A stretch of 64,000 nucleotides of DNA from Streptantibioticus rubrisoli (GTDB lineage: Bacteria; Actinomycetota; Actinomycetes; Streptomycetales; Streptomycetaceae). The notes beneath the pieces are model-generated. The model saw only the letters and a program-made list of their open reading frames with translations. It ran no database searches and was not told the DNA's origin. Made by a program: the position numbers and the translations under genes. The DNA lies in contig NZ_JANFNH010000027.1 of the NCBI RefSeq assembly GCF_024436055.1, positions 20,677 to 84,676 on the forward strand. The letters are read 5' to 3'. Positions 18,733 to 26,914 of the stretch are shown piece by piece (position 1 is the first letter of the stretch; the number at the start of each line of letters is the position of its first letter).

Positions 18733-19767
18733 ATGACCGCACTGCCCGCAGCCGACGGCTTCCGCATGCCCCCCGAGTGGGCGCCGCACGACCGCACCTG
18801 GATGGCCTGGCCCTCGTCGTCCATCACCTTCGACGGTCCCGAGGATCTGGCCGCCTCAAGGGCGGCGTGGGGCGCGGTGGCCGAGGCGGTGGCCCGCTTC
18901 GAGCCGGTGACCATGGTCGCCGCGCCCGGGGACGCGGCGGGTGCGCGCGCCGCTCTCGGTCCCGGCGTGGCGGTGGTCGAACTGCCGCTCAACGACGCCT
19001 GGATGCGGGACATGGGGCCCACCTTCCTGGTGGGTGGCGGTCAACTGGCCGCCGCCGACTGGACGTTCAACGGCTGGGGCGCGCAGGAGTGGGCGCGCTG
19101 GGACCTGGACGCGGAGATCGGCGCGCGGGTGGCCGAGCTGGCCGGGGCCCGCCGCTATCCGTCCAAGCTGGTCAACGAGGGCGGCGGCATCCACGTCGAC
19201 GGCGAGGGCACGGTGCTGCTCACCGAGACCGTGCAGCTCGACCCGGGCCGCAACCCCGGCTGGAGCCGAGAGGAGGTCGAGGAGGAGCTGCACGGGTACC
19301 TGGGCACGTCCAAGGCGATCTGGCTGCCGCGCGGGCTCACCGCCGACTACGGCAGGTTCGGTACCCGCGGCCATGTCGACATCGTCGCCGCGTTCGCCCG
19401 GCCCGGGGTGGTCGTGGTGCACAGCCAGCAGGACCCGGCGCACCCCGACCACGAGGTCTCCCGCGAGGTCATCGCAGAGCTGAGCGCCGCCACCGACGCC
19501 CGGGGCCGAAGCCTTGAGGTGGTCGAGCTGCCCGCCCCCACGGTCACCGAGGCCGACGGGGAACCGGTCGACTACTCTTACGTCAACCACTACCTGTGCA
19601 ACGGCGGCGTCGTGCTGTGCGGCTTCGACGACCCGGCGGACGAACGCAACGCGGAGATCTTCGCGCGGCTGTTCCCCCAGCGCGAGGTGGTCCTGGTCGA
19701 CGCCCGTGAGATCTTCGCGCACGGCGGCGGCATCCACTGCATCACCCAACAGCAGCCCCGGGTGTGA
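18733..19767 (+). CDS. aguA: Agmatine deiminase
   Basis: This enzyme hydrolyses agmatine to N-carbamoylputrescine and ammonia. At 344 residues it is a full porphyromonas-type arginine/agmatine deiminase fold. Motifs seen are LPLNDAWMRDMGPTF, KLVNEGGGIHVDGEGT, the catalytic His/Asp in RGHVDIV, and the nucleophile Cys336 in GGIHCITQQQP. It lies 20 nt after the urease-like gene. No N-carbamoylputrescine amidase lies nearby, leaving open whether the urease-like protein takes the product onward. Confidence 0.93.
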   Translation: MTALPAADGFRMPPEWAPHDRTWMAWPSSSITFDGPEDLAASRAAWGAVAEAVARFEPVTMVAAPGDAAGARAALGPGVAVVELPLNDAWMRDMGPTFLVGGGQLAAADWTFNGWGAQEWARWDLDAEIGARVAELAGARRYPSKLVNEGGGIHVDGEGTVLLTETVQLDPGRNPGWSREEVEEELHGYLGTSKAIWLPRGLTADYGRFGTRGHVDIVAAFARPGVVVVHSQQDPAHPDHEVSREVIAELSAATDARGRSLEVVELPAPTVTEADGEPVDYSYVNHYLCNGGVVLCGFDDPADERNAEIFARLFPQREVVLVDAREIFAHGGGIHCITQQQPRV

Positions 19768-19795
19768 CCCACCCGGTACGGACTCGGAGGTCGCG

Positions 19796-20398
19796 GTGCC
19801 CGGACCCGTCCGCCCCAGGCGACGGCTGAAGCAGCCCCGGGAGCAGGTGATGGCCGCCGCGATGACGGCCATCGCCGAACGCGGCCTCGCCGAGCTGACC
19901 ATCGCCGGGCTCGGCCGCGAGGTCGGCATGAGCAGCGGACACGTCATGTACTACTTCGGCAGCAAGGACGAGCTGCTGCTGCAGACCCTGGAGTGGAGCG
20001 AGGAGCAGCTCGGCGTGGAGCGCCGGGCGGTGCTGTCCCGGCCGGTCCCGGCGCGGGAGCGGCTGGACGCGTTCGTGGACCTCTACCTGCCCGACGGCCC
20101 GCGCGACCCGCGCTGGGTGCTGTGGTCCGAGGTGTGGAACCGCTCCCACCCGACCGAGGAGGCGCTGCGCCGCCAACTCGACCTCGAACTGGTCTGGCAC
20201 CGCGACCTGGTGGCCCTGGTCGCCGAGGGCATCTCACACGGCGAGTTCCGCTCCGTGGACCCCGAACGCTTCGCGGTACGGATGCGGGCGCTGCTGGACG
20301 GCTTCGGCACGCATCTGGTGGTGGGACTGCCGGGGGCGGATCGCGGGCAAGTGCTGGGCCACGTGGGCGAGTTCGTGGTGGATTCGCTGGGGCGCTGA
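19796..20398 (+). CDS. TetR-family regulator
   Basis: A 200-residue protein with an N-terminal TetR helix-turn-helix (IAERGLAELTIAGLGREVGMSSGHVMYYFGSKDELL) and a BetI-like C-terminal ligand domain. GTG 19796 follows GGAGG. It begins 29 nt after aguA, so it is probably the last gene of the urease-like operon and likely controls it and the divergent permease. The ligand is unknown; a polyamine or purine would fit the neighbourhood. Confidence 0.88.
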   Translation: MPGPVRPRRRLKQPREQVMAAAMTAIAERGLAELTIAGLGREVGMSSGHVMYYFGSKDELLLQTLEWSEEQLGVERRAVLSRPVPARERLDAFVDLYLPDGPRDPRWVLWSEVWNRSHPTEEALRRQLDLELVWHRDLVALVAEGISHGEFRSVDPERFAVRMRALLDGFGTHLVVGLPGADRGQVLGHVGEFVVDSLGR

Positions 20399-20570
20399 GG
20401 CCGTACCGCAAACGGACCTTGTAAGGCCGGTAAAGCCAAGGCCAAAACTCTACGCGCGTCATTCACATGTCGACGTCCAGCCATACGGTTGTCATGTCCG
20501 CGCTGTATGCATGGGCGCGGGCGTCGCCACGATGCCGCATTGATCCTCACCCCCCACAACAGGAGGAAGC

Positions 20571-21548
20571 ATGCGCCGTAAGACCTTAGCCGGACTCGCG
20601 ACGGCAACCGTCGCCGCCTCCACGGCCATCGCCCTGATCGCCCCCACATCCCACGCCGCCTCCGGCACGTACTCCCTGATCGTCCAGCCGGACCAGGGCA
20701 TCCAGCCGATCTACGACCTGATCAACTCGGCCCACAAGAGCATCGACCTGACGATGTACGAACTGGTCGACACCACCGCCCAGAAGGACCTGGTGGCCAA
20801 GGAGAAGGCGGGCGTCAAGGTCCGCGTCATCCTCGACCAGCGCAGGAAGTCCACCAACTCCAGCACGTACACGTACCTGAAGAACAACGGCGTCTCAGTG
20901 GTCTGGTCGAGCAGCACGTACTACTTCACGCACGAGAAGACCATGGTCGTCGACGGCAGCCAGGCCGTCATCATGAGCGGCAACATGACCTCGCAGTACT
21001 ACGCGGCGGACCGCAACTACAGCGTGACCGACACCGACAGCGCCGATGTCTCGGCGATCGAGAAGGTCTTCAACGCCGACTACGCGACCAAGTCCGTCAC
21101 CCCCGGCGACGGCGACCACCTGGTGTGGTCCCCGACCGACTCCCAGTCCCAGCTCCTCGCGCTGATCGACGGCGCGAAGTCCAACCTGTACGTGGAGAAC
21201 CAGGAGATGGGCGACTCGCAGGTGGTCAGCGCGCTCACCGCGGCGGCCAAGCGCGGGGTCCAGGTCGAGGTGGTGATGAGCAACACGGGCAACACCTACG
21301 CCAGCGAGTTCAACACCCTCACCTCAGGGGGCGTGAAGGTCAGCACGTACGCCGCCACGGCGCCCCTCTACATCCACGCCAAGGCGATCGTCGCGGACCA
21401 GAAGGTCTTCGTGGGCTCGGAGAACTTCTCCAGCACGTCCCTGAACAAGAACCGCGAGCTGGGCCTCATCCTGGACGACGCCAAGATCGCGGGTGGCGTC
21501 CAGAAGGTGATAACCAACGACTTCAAGGGCGCGACGCCCTGGTCGTGA
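20571..21548 (+). CDS. Secreted phospholipase D-like protein
   Basis: A 325-residue exported protein with a signal peptide (RRK, hydrophobic stretch, cleavage after SHA near residue 30). It contains two HKD motifs: His121 in HEKTMVVD...SGN and His269 in HAKAIVAD...GSEN. These form one active site for phosphodiester hydrolysis through a phosphohistidine intermediate. Substrate may be phospholipid or nucleic acid; the closest general type is the single-chain bacterial PLD-like nuclease/lipase. AGGAGGA precedes ATG. It appears monocistronic, with a terminator just after. Confidence 0.9.
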   Translation: MRRKTLAGLATATVAASTAIALIAPTSHAASGTYSLIVQPDQGIQPIYDLINSAHKSIDLTMYELVDTTAQKDLVAKEKAGVKVRVILDQRRKSTNSSTYTYLKNNGVSVVWSSSTYYFTHEKTMVVDGSQAVIMSGNMTSQYYAADRNYSVTDTDSADVSAIEKVFNADYATKSVTPGDGDHLVWSPTDSQSQLLALIDGAKSNLYVENQEMGDSQVVSALTAAAKRGVQVEVVMSNTGNTYASEFNTLTSGGVKVSTYAATAPLYIHAKAIVADQKVFVGSENFSSTSLNKNRELGLILDDAKIAGGVQKVITNDFKGATPWS

Positions 21549-21560
21549 CCAAGCGTTGAC

Positions 21561-21593
21561 GCGACGGCCCCCGGCTGGTTCGGGGGCCGTCGC
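21561..21593 (+). terminator. Terminator after PLD-like gene
   Basis: A perfect 13-bp stem GCGACGGCCCCCG / CGGGGGCCGTCGC with a 7-nt loop begins 12 nt after the stop. Its right edge touches the stop of the convergent DUF7848-like gene, so it may serve both. Confidence 0.85.
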
Positions 21594-21817
21594 TATTGCG
21601 CGCGGACCACCAGCGCGAACGAGGTGCAGACGCGGCGGAAGGCCGCGTGGCCGGTGAGGCCGGTGTGGCTCATACAGGCCACGTCCACCGGCGCGGAGTC
21701 GTCGGCGGGCTCCGCCGTCCAGCCGCAGCGCAGGCACTCCGCCTCGAAGGTGATGTCCGTGTCCGGGTGCGGCGTGATCTTGTGGAGGACGTAGCGGAGC
21801 ACCGATTTGGCGGTCAC
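21593..21817 (-). CDS. DUF7848-like small protein
   Basis: A 74-residue protein with a CLRCGW pair, a further Cys in VACMSHTG and another in RRVCTSF, so it may bind zinc. It resembles a small family I remember as common in streptomycete accessory regions (DUF7848); function is unknown. The GTG start overlaps the stop of the upstream small gene (GTGA), indicating translational coupling. Confidence 0.75.
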   Translation of the reverse strand: MTAKSVLRYVLHKITPHPDTDITFEAECLRCGWTAEPADDSAPVDVACMSHTGLTGHAAFRRVCTSFALVVRAQ

Positions 21818-22023
21818 CGCGCGCCCCGGCTGCGGGCGTTCACCTCGGTGAGGCGGGCCTTGAGCAACTCCTCGGCGTGGTACGCCGTTTTGTGGCGGCG
21901 GGTCAGCACGATCAGGTCCGTCTCACGGCTCTTGTCCCGCGCCTCCCGCGCCTTGGTCAGTTCGGCGGCCAGGCTCATGCACTCACGGCAGGCGGTGCCT
22001 TCGGCTTGTGCGGTTTCGGTCAT
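21814..22023 (-). CDS. Small hypothetical protein
   Basis: About 69 residues, charged and helical (ELTKAREARDKSRETDLIVLTRRHKTAYHAEELLKA), with a CRECMSLA motif near the start. Start ATG 22023 is chosen; GTG 22032 is also possible and neither has a clear ribosome site. It overlaps the DUF7848-like gene by 4 nt and lies about 50 nt after the XRE gene, so it belongs to the same accessory cassette. Function is unknown. Confidence 0.65.
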   Translation of the reverse strand: MTETAQAEGTACRECMSLAAELTKAREARDKSRETDLIVLTRRHKTAYHAEELLKARLTEVNARSRGAR

Positions 22024-22073
22024 GAACAGCACGGTAAGCAGCGGGGGTTCGTGAGGCGGTGTGCGATTCGCGG

Positions 22074-22952
22074 TTATTCTCGGGCGGCTTGCGTGTCTTC
22101 AGCATGATTCTCAAGTGCGTTCAGGCTTGCGCGGGCACGGGCGATGATGCGCTGCGCTTCGGCGCCGTAGACGGCGGAGGTGTTCAGGGTTTCCCAGATC
22201 TTGAGGTAGAGGGCGATGTTCTGGGCGTCGTCCAGCCAGAGTTCGGCGTGCCAGTCCTCTACTACGACGAGGCGTTCGTCGTGGATCCAGAAGTCGTTTC
22301 CCGGGGGGAGTTTCAGGCGCGCCTCGTACGGGATGATGCCGAGGGAGATGGTGTCGAGGCCGATCACGCCACTGAGCCGGTCGAGCTGGGCGGCGAGCAC
22401 AGCGGGCGGGCACAGTTGCATCCGGAGAGCGGGTTCCCACATGAGGATGTGGTAGTGCTTGCCCCGCCGGTAAAGCGCCTCCTGCCGCTTGAGACGGCCT
22501 TGCACGGCGGCGTCCAAGTCGCGGGGACACTGATGCAGATCTGCGAACGCCGAGAATACGTGGCGTGCGTAGTCGGCGGTTTGCAGAATTCCGGGGATCA
22601 GCATCGGTACCCAGCCGTGCAGGACTGTTGAACGCTCATGCTCGGTGTTGATGGCGTCCTGCACGGGCCGGTGCCCGGCCGCGAGTTGCCGCCGCCACGA
22701 GCGGGTGCGCGACTCCATTCCGCGCAGCCGCGCGACCAGCCCATTGGCGGCTTCCGGGTGGCCAGTGCTCTCGGCCCAAGCCCGGAGATCCTCAACCGTC
22801 GCGGTCTGTCTGCCGGTCTCCAACTTGCTGACCTTGGACTGCGACCAGCCCAGAGCATCGGCCAACTCGCGTCCCGTCATGCCACTCTCGACGCGTAGCT
22901 CACGCAGCCGCGCGCCGAGAGCAGTTCGAGCGTGCTGGAAGTCAGTGCTCAC
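22074..22952 (-). CDS. XRE-family regulator with DUF5753-like domain
   Basis: About 292 residues. The N-terminal helix-turn-helix (LRVESGMTGRELADALGWSQSKVSKLETGRQ) is followed by the long C-terminal domain typical of the streptomycete WhiJ-like/DUF5753 class (MLIPGILQTADYARHVF, WEPALRMQL). GTG 22952 overlaps the stop of the upstream DUF6879-like gene (GTGA), so translation is probably coupled. Members are paired with small acidic partner proteins and control development or local genes; the specific target here is unknown. Confidence 0.85.
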   Translation of the reverse strand: MSTDFQHARTALGARLRELRVESGMTGRELADALGWSQSKVSKLETGRQTATVEDLRAWAESTGHPEAANGLVARLRGMESRTRSWRRQLAAGHRPVQDAINTEHERSTVLHGWVPMLIPGILQTADYARHVFSAFADLHQCPRDLDAAVQGRLKRQEALYRRGKHYHILMWEPALRMQLCPPAVLAAQLDRLSGVIGLDTISLGIIPYEARLKLPPGNDFWIHDERLVVVEDWHAELWLDDAQNIALYLKIWETLNTSAVYGAEAQRIIARARASLNALENHAEDTQAARE

Positions 22953-23701
22953 ACGTCGGACGGTACCTGAGCGATGAACTCCCTGTTCGGCGTTGCGTGA
23001 TGCCAAGCGGCGTCGCGAGCCTGGCAGGCGAGGAGGACCCTCGCGGGATCCCTGATCAGCTCCACCTTGTCGCAGTCGTCGTCTTCGTCGAAGAGGAGGA
23101 CCGCCATCACGCGGGAGTCGAAGAGCCAGAAGTCCTCTTCCGGAAGCTTCAGCTTCTCCGCGTCGCTCCGCCACATGTTCCGGATGTCTTCGCCAGCTTC
23201 GATGTTCGTGCGGGCGCTCTGGAGCAGATACCTTTGCCCCAGACTGGGCGGGTTATCGACAATCCGCACTCGCTCGCACCGCTTGCCCTGATCTGCTGCT
23301 TTGCGGCGGTCGACCAGCCATGAGCGGTCCGGATCCCAGCCGGGCTCCTCGCCACGGGCGAACCGACGATACGACTCCGTTTCCTCGTCCGACCGGTACC
23401 GGCGCCGGTTCTCCAGACGCCACGCTGTGTGCTTGTACGTCTCGAACATGCTCTTGAACTGGTCCCACGGGACGATTTCCCGCGCCTCACCCGCCTCCTT
23501 CGGGGCGAAGTTCACCAGCAGTTGACGAGGTACGAGGACGAACCCCTCGTCCTCCTCGACGTTGCGCAGCTGAGCGATGTCCTCCGGGTTGGTCACCTTC
23601 TTCCCCTGGACGAGCACTTCCCCGGTGTCCATGTCCTCATAGAGCGTCGGGCAGTTGCCGTCGTCAGAGTTCGTCCCGATGAACCGCAGTCGTCGTGCCA
23701 T
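22949..23701 (-). CDS. DUF6879-like protein with extra N-terminal domain
   Basis: 250 residues. The C-terminal two thirds (WDQFKSMFETYKHTAWRLE..., EEDFWLFDSRVMAVLLFDEDDD) resembles the DUF6879 family often found beside XRE/DUF5753 regulators. The first 75 residues (CPTLYEDMDTGEVLVQGKKV, then FVLVPRQLL) look like a small protein that in similar loci is usually separate, so this may be a fusion. It is acidic overall. ATG 23701 follows GAAGGGA. Function is unknown, probably an accessory partner of the adjacent regulator. Confidence 0.75.
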   Translation of the reverse strand: MARRLRFIGTNSDDGNCPTLYEDMDTGEVLVQGKKVTNPEDIAQLRNVEEDEGFVLVPRQLLVNFAPKEAGEAREIVPWDQFKSMFETYKHTAWRLENRRRYRSDEETESYRRFARGEEPGWDPDRSWLVDRRKAADQGKRCERVRIVDNPPSLGQRYLLQSARTNIEAGEDIRNMWRSDAEKLKLPEEDFWLFDSRVMAVLLFDEDDDCDKVELIRDPARVLLACQARDAAWHHATPNREFIAQVPSDV

Positions 23702-23887
23702 GGGCGCATCCCTTCGTCGTCGGAAAGGTCAGCCCCAGGATGGAGTGAGAACGCCCCCGCTGTCCGGCGTGATTCTCGATTATTCTCACGTCGCGTCGCT
23801 GAGCGTGAGCGCCACGATACGGACTGCGAATCGCCCGCATCCTGAGACGCGCGTCCGCGGGGCGCGCGGCTGTGGCAGACTGCCTCC

Positions 23888-23914
23888 GTGTCCTTCGCCA
23901 TGATTATTGGCTAG
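23888..23914 (+). CDS. Candidate cimA leader peptide (…MIIG)
   Basis: GTG 23888 reads VSFAMIIG-stop, or ATG 23900 reads MIIG. It uses two consecutive ATT Ile codons, rare in this genome. It precedes a stem (23922-23950) and an intrinsic terminator ahead of cimA, whose product feeds Ile synthesis. CAGACT (23876-23881) 6 nt before the GTG would make it leaderless. Its small size limits certainty. Confidence 0.65.
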   Translation: MSFAMIIG

Positions 23915-23921
23915 GCGCGCC

Positions 23922-23950
23922 GGTCCGCAGTGACCGTCGCTGGGCGGACC
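23922..23950 (+). promoter_or_regulatory. cimA leader upstream stem
   Basis: GGTCCGC (23922-23928) pairs with GCGGACC (23944-23950), just after the leader peptide stop. It is a candidate pause or anti-antiterminator stem in the attenuator. Confidence 0.45.
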
Positions 23951-23991
23951 AGAGCCCGGGGGCGGCGCCGTGTCCCAGACCCGCGCGCAGA

Positions 23992-24017
23992 CCTCTCGCA
24001 TCCGCGAGAGGTTTTTT
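23992..24017 (+). terminator. cimA attenuator terminator
   Basis: CCTCTCGC (23992-23999) pairs with GCGAGAGG (24004-24011) followed by six T. It is about 107 nt upstream of the cimA ATG and downstream of the MIIG leader. Confidence 0.85.
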
Positions 24018-24123
24018 CGTTTCCTGGACCAACCCGAACCGGGCGGCGAAGCGCGAGGGATCATTGGGGGCAAGTGGAGTTGGTTGTTCCGCTAAACCAC
24101 ACACTCGACAGGAGTGCACCGTC

Positions 24124-25722
24124 ATGACGCTGCCCGACGACAGCTTCCATGTGTTCGACACCACGCTGCGCGACGGCGCGCAGCGTGAGGGCATCAACCT
24201 CTCCGTCGCCGACAAGCTGGCGATCGCCCGGCACCTGGACGAGTTCGGGGTGGGGTTCATCGAGGGCGGGTGGCCGGGGGCCAACCCGCGGGACACCGAG
24301 TTCTTCGAGCGGGCGCGGGACGAGATCGACTTCCGGCACGCGCAGCTCGTCGCCTTCGGCGCCACCCGCAGGGCCGGGGTGCGGGCTGACGAGGACCCGC
24401 AGGTCAAAGCGCTGCTGGACTCCGGGGCGCCGGTGATCACCCTCGTCGCCAAGTCGCACGACCGGCACGTGGAGCTGGCGCTGCGCACCACGCTGGAGGA
24501 GAACCTCGCGATGGTGCGGGAGACGGTGAGCTACCTCCGGGATCAGGGACGCCGGGTCTTCGTGGACTGCGAGCACTTCTTCGACGGCTACCGGGCCAAC
24601 CCCGAGTACGCCAAGTCCGTGGTGCGCACCGCGCACGAGGCCGGGGCCGACGTGGTCGTGCTGTGCGACACCAACGGCGGGATGCTGCCCGCCCAGGTCG
24701 CCGCCGTGGTGCGCACCGTGCTCGCCGACACCGGCGCCCGGCTGGGCATCCACGCCCAGGACGACACCGGCTGCGCGGTCGCCAACACCCTCGCCGCGGT
24801 CGACGCGGGCGCCACCCACGTACAGTGCACCGCCAACGGCTACGGCGAGCGGGTGGGCAACTCCAACCTCTTCCCCGTGGTCGCCGCGCTGGAGCTGAAG
24901 TACGGCAAGCGGGTGCTGCCCGAGGGCGCGCTCGCCGAGATGACCCGGATCTCGCACGCCATCGCCGAGGTCGTCAACCTCACGCCCTCCACCCATCAGC
25001 CGTACGTGGGGGTCTCCGCGTTCGCGCACAAGGCCGGACTGCACGCCTCCGCGATCAAGGTCGATCCGGACCTGTACCAGCACATCGATCCCGAACTCGT
25101 GGGCAACACCATGCGGATGCTCGTCTCCGACATGGCCGGACGCGCCTCCATCGAGCTCAAGGGCAAGGAACTGGGCTACGACCTGACCGGTGACCGGGAG
25201 CTGGCCGGACGGGTGGTGGAGCGGGTCAAGGAGCGCGAACTGGCCGGATACACCTACGAGGCGGCCGACGCGTCCTTCGAACTGCTGCTGCGCGACGAGG
25301 TGCGCGGCGAGGCCACCCGCTTCTTCCGGGTCGAGTCCTGGCGGGCCATCGTGGAGCAGCGGCCGGACGGTGCCCAGGTCAACGAGGCGACGGTGAAGCT
25401 GTGGGCGAAGGGCGAGCGGATCGTCGCCACCGGCGAGGGCAACGGCCCGGTGGATGCGTTGGACCGGGCGCTGCGCGCCGGACTGGAGCGCATCTACCCG
25501 CAGTTGGCGAAGATGGAGCTGGTCGACTACAAGGTGCGCATCCTGGAGGGACGGCACGGCACCGAGTCCACCACCCGCGTGCTGGTCTCCACCAGCGACG
25601 GGCGCGCCGAATGGTCCACGGTCGGCGTCGGCGAGAACGTCATCGCCGCGTCCTGGCAGGCACTGGACGACGCCTACACCTACGGGCTGATCCGCGCCGG
25701 GGCCGAGCCACGGGAGCGCTGA
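24124..25722 (+). CDS. cimA: (R)-Citramalate synthase
   Basis: This enzyme condenses pyruvate and acetyl-CoA to citramalate, a threonine-independent route to 2-ketobutyrate and isoleucine. It has 532 residues. The HMGL-like catalytic domain starts FDTTLRDGAQREGINLSV, with GGWPGANPRD, the metal-binding HAQDDTG region, and a C-terminal LeuA allosteric domain (from about 400) for feedback. The RDGAQREG and GGWPGANP pattern fits CimA rather than LeuA. Start ATG 24124 follows AGGAG. Expression is likely governed by the Ile leader upstream. Confidence 0.93.
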   Translation: MTLPDDSFHVFDTTLRDGAQREGINLSVADKLAIARHLDEFGVGFIEGGWPGANPRDTEFFERARDEIDFRHAQLVAFGATRRAGVRADEDPQVKALLDSGAPVITLVAKSHDRHVELALRTTLEENLAMVRETVSYLRDQGRRVFVDCEHFFDGYRANPEYAKSVVRTAHEAGADVVVLCDTNGGMLPAQVAAVVRTVLADTGARLGIHAQDDTGCAVANTLAAVDAGATHVQCTANGYGERVGNSNLFPVVAALELKYGKRVLPEGALAEMTRISHAIAEVVNLTPSTHQPYVGVSAFAHKAGLHASAIKVDPDLYQHIDPELVGNTMRMLVSDMAGRASIELKGKELGYDLTGDRELAGRVVERVKERELAGYTYEAADASFELLLRDEVRGEATRFFRVESWRAIVEQRPDGAQVNEATVKLWAKGERIVATGEGNGPVDALDRALRAGLERIYPQLAKMELVDYKVRILEGRHGTESTTRVLVSTSDGRAEWSTVGVGENVIAASWQALDDAYTYGLIRAGAEPRER

Positions 25723-25840
25723 GCGCTCCGCTGGGGGTGCGGCGATGTGCTGTCGGTCGTATGCGGTGCCGTTGTGGCTGGTCGCGCCCACGCGGCGGAG
25801 CCGCACATGAACACGGCCCCGTGCCTCTTCGGGGCGCTGC
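25723..25840. repeat. Intergenic repeat, copy 2 of 2 (inverted)
   Basis: This is the reverse complement of the element at 7205-7322 with scattered differences. It contains GTTGTGGCTGGTCGCGC and fills the space between the convergent cimA and 2-hydroxyacid dehydrogenase genes, so it may terminate transcription in both directions. Confidence 0.8.
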
Positions 25841-26902
25841 TCACGCCGAGTAGGTCAGTATCCGCCGGGTGACCGGCTGGGCGTAGGGCAGCCCGGCGGC
25901 GTAGCGCTCCAGCTCGTCGATCGCGGCGTGTGCCAGCCGGGTCAGCTCGGTACCGAGCGATCCGGCGACATGCGGTGTGAGCAGCACGTTCGGCAGCTCG
26001 TACAGCGGTGAGTCGGCGGGCAGCACCTCCGGCTCGGTGTGGTCCAGCACCGCGTACAGCCTGCCGCGCACCAGTTCGTCGGTGAGCGCCTCGGTGTCCA
26101 CCAGCCATCCCCGCGCGGTGTTGATCAGCGTGGCGCCGTCCGGCAGCAGCGCCAGCCGGGCCCGGTCGAACAGGTGCCGGGTGCTTGGCAGCGCGGGCGC
26201 GTGCAGGGTGACGACGTCGCTGCGCCGGGCGAGCTGGTCCAACTCCACCGGATCCGCGCCGAGTTGGCGTGCCGCCTCCCTGGTCAGGTACGGGTCGTAC
26301 ACCAGCACCCGCAGGTCGAACGGGCGCAGCAGCTCGATCACCCGGCGGCCGATCCGGGAGGCGCCGACCACGCCCACCGTACGGCGGAAGTTGCCCAGGG
26401 CCGGGCAGCCTAGAAGCCCCTCCGGAGGGGTGCGCCGGGCGCGGTAGGTCCGGGCGAGCTCCCAGATCCGCTTGCCGGAGAAGAGGATCGCGGCGACGGT
26501 GTACTCGGCGACCGGCAGCGCGTTGGCCGCCGCCGCGCAGGAGACGGTCAGGCCGCGCTCCCAGCACGCCTCGGTGATGTGCCCCTTGACCGAACCGGCC
26601 GCGTGCACCACGGTGCGCAGCCGGGGCATCCCGGCCAGCGCGTCGGAGGTCAGCGGCGGGCAGCCCCAGCAGGTGAACAGCGCCTCGGCGTCGGCGAGTT
26701 GGGCGGCGCGGCCGGTGAAGTCAGCGGGGGAGCTGATCAGCAGCTCGGGGTCCACGCGGGCGACGTGGCGCAGCCGGCGCAGCGCCGTGGGGTCCAAGAG
26801 CGCCTCGCGCGCCGCACGGCTTATCGCGAGGACGGCGCGCGGACGGCGCGGGCTGCTCGGCTTCAGTGGTAGGGGCGGGGTGCCCTGCTGACCGTGCGGC
26901 AT
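25841..26902 (-). CDS. D-2-hydroxyacid dehydrogenase family protein
   Basis: 353 residues with the two-domain 2-hydroxyacid dehydrogenase fold. The NAD motif is GASRIGR; the catalytic Arg is in NTARGWLVD, the Glu in HTEPEVLP and the His in TPHVAGS. The N-terminal 25 residues are Pro/Arg-rich and non-conserved. ATG 26902 follows GAGGAGGT and lies 12 nt after the GH35 gene, so the two are co-transcribed. The substrate is unknown; a sugar-derived hydroxy or keto acid would fit the partner. Confidence 0.85.
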   Translation of the reverse strand: MPHGQQGTPPLPLKPSSPRRPRAVLAISRAAREALLDPTALRRLRHVARVDPELLISSPADFTGRAAQLADAEALFTCWGCPPLTSDALAGMPRLRTVVHAAGSVKGHITEACWERGLTVSCAAAANALPVAEYTVAAILFSGKRIWELARTYRARRTPPEGLLGCPALGNFRRTVGVVGASRIGRRVIELLRPFDLRVLVYDPYLTREAARQLGADPVELDQLARRSDVVTLHAPALPSTRHLFDRARLALLPDGATLINTARGWLVDTEALTDELVRGRLYAVLDHTEPEVLPADSPLYELPNVLLTPHVAGSLGTELTRLAHAAIDELERYAAGLPYAQPVTRRILTYSA

Positions 26903-26914
26903 CCGGGTACCTCC

